In this document: in pieces, positions 62,171 through 64,000 of the stretch
How positions within the stretch are numbered: position 1 is the stretch's first letter
How the letters are laid out: the number at the start of each line of letters is the position of its first letter
NCBI RefSeq assembly: GCF_004348445.1
Contig: NZ_SMKV01000024.1
Span: forward strand, 20,272-84,271
Direction: 5' to 3'
From: Saccharopolyspora aridisoli
GTDB taxonomy: Bacteria; Actinomycetota; Actinomycetes; Mycobacteriales; Pseudonocardiaceae
DNA: 64,000 nt
Program-made: the position numbers and the translations under genes
The notes under the pieces: generated by a model
The model's database searches: none
What the model saw: only the letters and a program-made list of their open reading frames with translations
What the model was told of the DNA's origin: nothing

Positions 62171-63445
62171 GTGAGTGAGCACATCCTTGACGAGCTGGCC
62201 TGGCGCGGACTGATCGCGCAATCCACCGACCTCGACGCGCTGCGCCGAGACCTCGATGCGGGCCCGCTCACTCTCTACGCGGGTTTTGACCCGACCGCGC
62301 CGAGCCTGCACGCCGGCCACCTGATCCCGATGCTGACGCTGCGGCGGTTCCAGCAGGCCGGCCACCGGCCCGTCGTGTTGGCGGGTGGGGCGACCGGTCT
62401 GATCGGTGATCCGCGCGACGTCGGCGAGCGCAACCTGCACGACGAGAGCACGGTCGCCGAGTGGACCGGGAAGATCCACGGCCAGCTGTCGACGTTCGTC
62501 GACTTCGACGACTCACCGACCGGTGCGGTCATGGCCAACAACGCCGACTGGACCGCTGACCTGTCGGTCACCGCGTTCCTGCGCGACGTCGGCAAGCACT
62601 TCTCGGTGAACACGATGCTCGCGCGCGAGACGGTCAAGCGCAGGCTGGAGACCGACGGCATCTCCTACACCGAGTTCAGCTACATGCTGCTGCAGGCCAA
62701 CGACTTCGTGCAGCTCTACCGCAAGCACGGAACCACGTTGCAGCTCGGCGGGTCCGACCAGTGGGGCAACATCATCGCCGGGGTCGACCTGATCCGGAAG
62801 CAGGAGAGCGCGGCGGCGCACGCGCTGACGCTGCCGCTGGTCACGGACTCGGAGGGGCGCAAGTTCGGCAAGTCCACGGGTGGCGGGAACGTCTGGCTCG
62901 ACCCGTCGCTGACCTCGCCCTACGCCTGGTACCAGTACTTCGTGAACGCCGCCGATGCCGACGTGCCCAACTACCTGCGGCTGTTCACCTTCCTCGACCG
63001 CGAAGAGGTCGAGGAGCTGGAGAAGACCACGGCCGAGCGCCCGCAGCTGCGCGCGGGGCAGAAGCGGCTCGCCGAGGAGCTGACCACGCTGGTGCACGGC
63101 GAGGACCAGACCCGGAAGGTGATCGCCGCCAGCCAGGCGCTGTTCGGGCGCGGGGAGATCGCCGAACTCGACGAGGCGACACTGGACTCCGCCATGGCCG
63201 CCGTCCCGCAAGCTGAGGTGCGTCTGGCCGACGGCCCGACGATCGTCGACCTGCTCGTCGAAACCGGACTGGCCAACGGCAAGGGCGCTGCGCGACGCAC
63301 CATCAAGGAGGGCGGCGCGTACGTCAACAACGTCAAGATCGCGAGTGAGGACTGGACTCCGGGCCAGGAGGACCTGCTGCACGGTCGCTGGCTGGTCGTC
63401 CGCCGCGGCAAGCGCCACACCGCGGGGGCCAAGGTCCTGAGCTGA
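62171..63445 (+). CDS. tyrS: Tyrosine-tRNA ligase
   Basis: A 424-residue class I synthetase. The HIGH-like motif is in LHAGHL and the KMSKS-like motif is KFGKST; a C-terminal S4 domain (about 355-420) binds tRNA. It starts at GTG 62171 with only a weak ribosome site. No T-box leader is visible in the 33 bp upstream. Confidence 0.97.
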   Translation: MSEHILDELAWRGLIAQSTDLDALRRDLDAGPLTLYAGFDPTAPSLHAGHLIPMLTLRRFQQAGHRPVVLAGGATGLIGDPRDVGERNLHDESTVAEWTGKIHGQLSTFVDFDDSPTGAVMANNADWTADLSVTAFLRDVGKHFSVNTMLARETVKRRLETDGISYTEFSYMLLQANDFVQLYRKHGTTLQLGGSDQWGNIIAGVDLIRKQESAAAHALTLPLVTDSEGRKFGKSTGGGNVWLDPSLTSPYAWYQYFVNAADADVPNYLRLFTFLDREEVEELEKTTAERPQLRAGQKRLAEELTTLVHGEDQTRKVIAASQALFGRGEIAELDEATLDSAMAAVPQAEVRLADGPTIVDLLVETGLANGKGAARRTIKEGGAYVNNVKIASEDWTPGQEDLLHGRWLVVRRGKRHTAGAKVLS

Positions 63446-63461
63446 CTGCCGCGACCACTGC

Positions 63462-63495
63462 AACGGGGCGCTGACCTGAGGGTTCGCGCCCCGTT
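63462..63495 (+). terminator. tyrS terminator
   Basis: A 10-bp stem (AACGGGGCGC with GCGCCCCGTT) is followed by a short TT run, 17 bp after tyrS. Confidence 0.65.
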
Positions 63496-63515
63496 TCGCT
63501 TGAGCACCCCCCGGT

Positions 63516-63545
63516 TTGACCCCCGCGAAACGGACCGTGTAACTT
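63516..63545 (+). promoter_or_regulatory. rrn promoter
   Basis: TTGACC (63516-63521) and TAACTT (63540-63545) with an 18-bp spacer. Further weaker promoter-like pairs, such as TTTGAT (63714-63719) with TAAGCT (63736-63741), may form tandem promoters. Confidence 0.6.
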
Positions 63546-63910
63546 TATCCAAGTCAGAGCGACACGGGCCGGGAGAACCGGGCCGGGCCTGACGCGGGGT
63601 TGCGAACCAAGCTCCTGTCTGCGGATGGTAGAGTGGGCGCCCCGAGTGGGAGATCGAAAAGTAGGATCAAGCCAATCGGCTTGGGGATGCGGACGCGGTT
63701 TTCCACCCTGTTCTTTGATTGAAAATAGCGCTTGGTAAGCTACCGGGCAGAAGAGCGAGCCGAATGTCGGCGGCATCGGATGGGGCTACCCCCCCGGTGA
63801 GACCGAAAGAATGGCCTGCTAGTCTTCACCGAAGCGAAAAGCGCGAACGAGGAAATGACTCCCCGGAGTGCGCGGCCCTGATGATGGGGTTGTGGCGATG
63901 GTGTGGGTGT

Positions 63911-63925
63911 GTTCTTTGAGAACTC
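63911..63925 (+). promoter_or_regulatory. rrn antitermination boxA-like element
   Basis: GTTCTTTGAGAACTC, followed by AACAGTG, is the motif found just upstream of 16S genes in actinomycetes. Confidence 0.75.
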
Positions 63926-64000
63926 AACAGTGGACTGTTTTGGTTAGTGTTCTTTTATGCCCCTGACCAGTGATGCGAGTGATCGTGTTGGTGGTTGGTG

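Larger units (their letters stand above)
63446..64000 (+). other. rRNA operon promoter and leader
   Basis: The last 555 bp carry no protein gene. They hold a tyrS terminator, at least one strong promoter, and the conserved pre-16S leader with the boxA-like motif. The 16S gene should start shortly after the window end. Confidence 0.8.

Overview
The window is high-GC DNA of an actinomycete. GTG starts are frequent, genes overlap by ATGA/GTGA, and there is an mce4/kshA steroid locus, an XRE-DUF397 pair, mycothiol-type enzymes and an argCJBDFR cluster. The gene content and order fit a Pseudonocardiaceae member of the Saccharopolyspora type. That placement is inference from content; no 16S sequence is inside the window, which ends within the leader of a ribosomal RNA operon.

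Region 1 (about 1-18,200) is a sterol/cholesterol uptake and degradation locus. On the minus strand lie a TetR gene, the regulator kstR, a small four-cysteine protein, kshA (steroid 9-alpha-hydroxylase oxygenase), fadD17, fadE27 and fadE26. Divergent from fadE26 runs a long plus-strand operon: a zinc alcohol dehydrogenase, an SDR (hsd4A-like), yrbE4A, yrbE4B and mce4A-F, with stop/start overlaps along the six mce genes. Sites matching the KstR operator sit in front of kshA, in the fadE26/ADH divergent promoter and beside kstR, so the locus looks like one KstR regulon.

Region 2 (18,200-27,200) is accessory: an L,D-transpeptidase lipoprotein, a LysR regulator with a penicillin-recognising serine hydrolase, a Tat-exported class A beta-lactamase lipoprotein, an XRE(DUF5753)/DUF397 pair, a small zinc-binding protein, a stand-alone LigD-type polymerase domain, an MBL-fold hydrolase and a mycothiol-dependent DinB-like enzyme. 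The last two precede uvrA.

Region 3 (27,500-44,000) holds uvrA, an AGCS Na+/alanine symporter, a DasABC-like sugar ABC transporter with a GH20 beta-N-acetylhexosaminidase, a Tat-exported beta-propeller lactonase-like protein, a GntP permease, and a D-amino-acid group (N-acyl-D-amino-acid deacylase, RidA-like protein, type III PLP D-amino-acid dehydratase/aldolase, IclR regulator).

Region 4 (44,000-50,600) is core translation: DUF1844, infC (AUC start), rpmI, rplT, tsnR (apparent CUG start) and pheST with a structured leader. Region 5 (50,600-54,100) has a STAND-type ATPase, a GNAT acetyltransferase and an AlkD-like glycosylase. Region 6 (54,100-64,000) is argC-J-B-D-F-R-H without argG, with an ArgR operator in front, then mpg, tyrS and the promoter/leader of an rrn operon.

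A dispersed 150-190 bp repeat occurs three times in gaps (641-792, 21549-21736, 39431-39586); the middle copy has 14-bp terminal inverted repeats. No CRISPR array, prophage, transposase or tRNA was found. The least expected features are the pheST leader (a possible leaderless peptide ORF folded into a three-way junction), the repeat family, the STAND ATPase and two DasR-like palindromes, one of them in the steroid divergent promoter.
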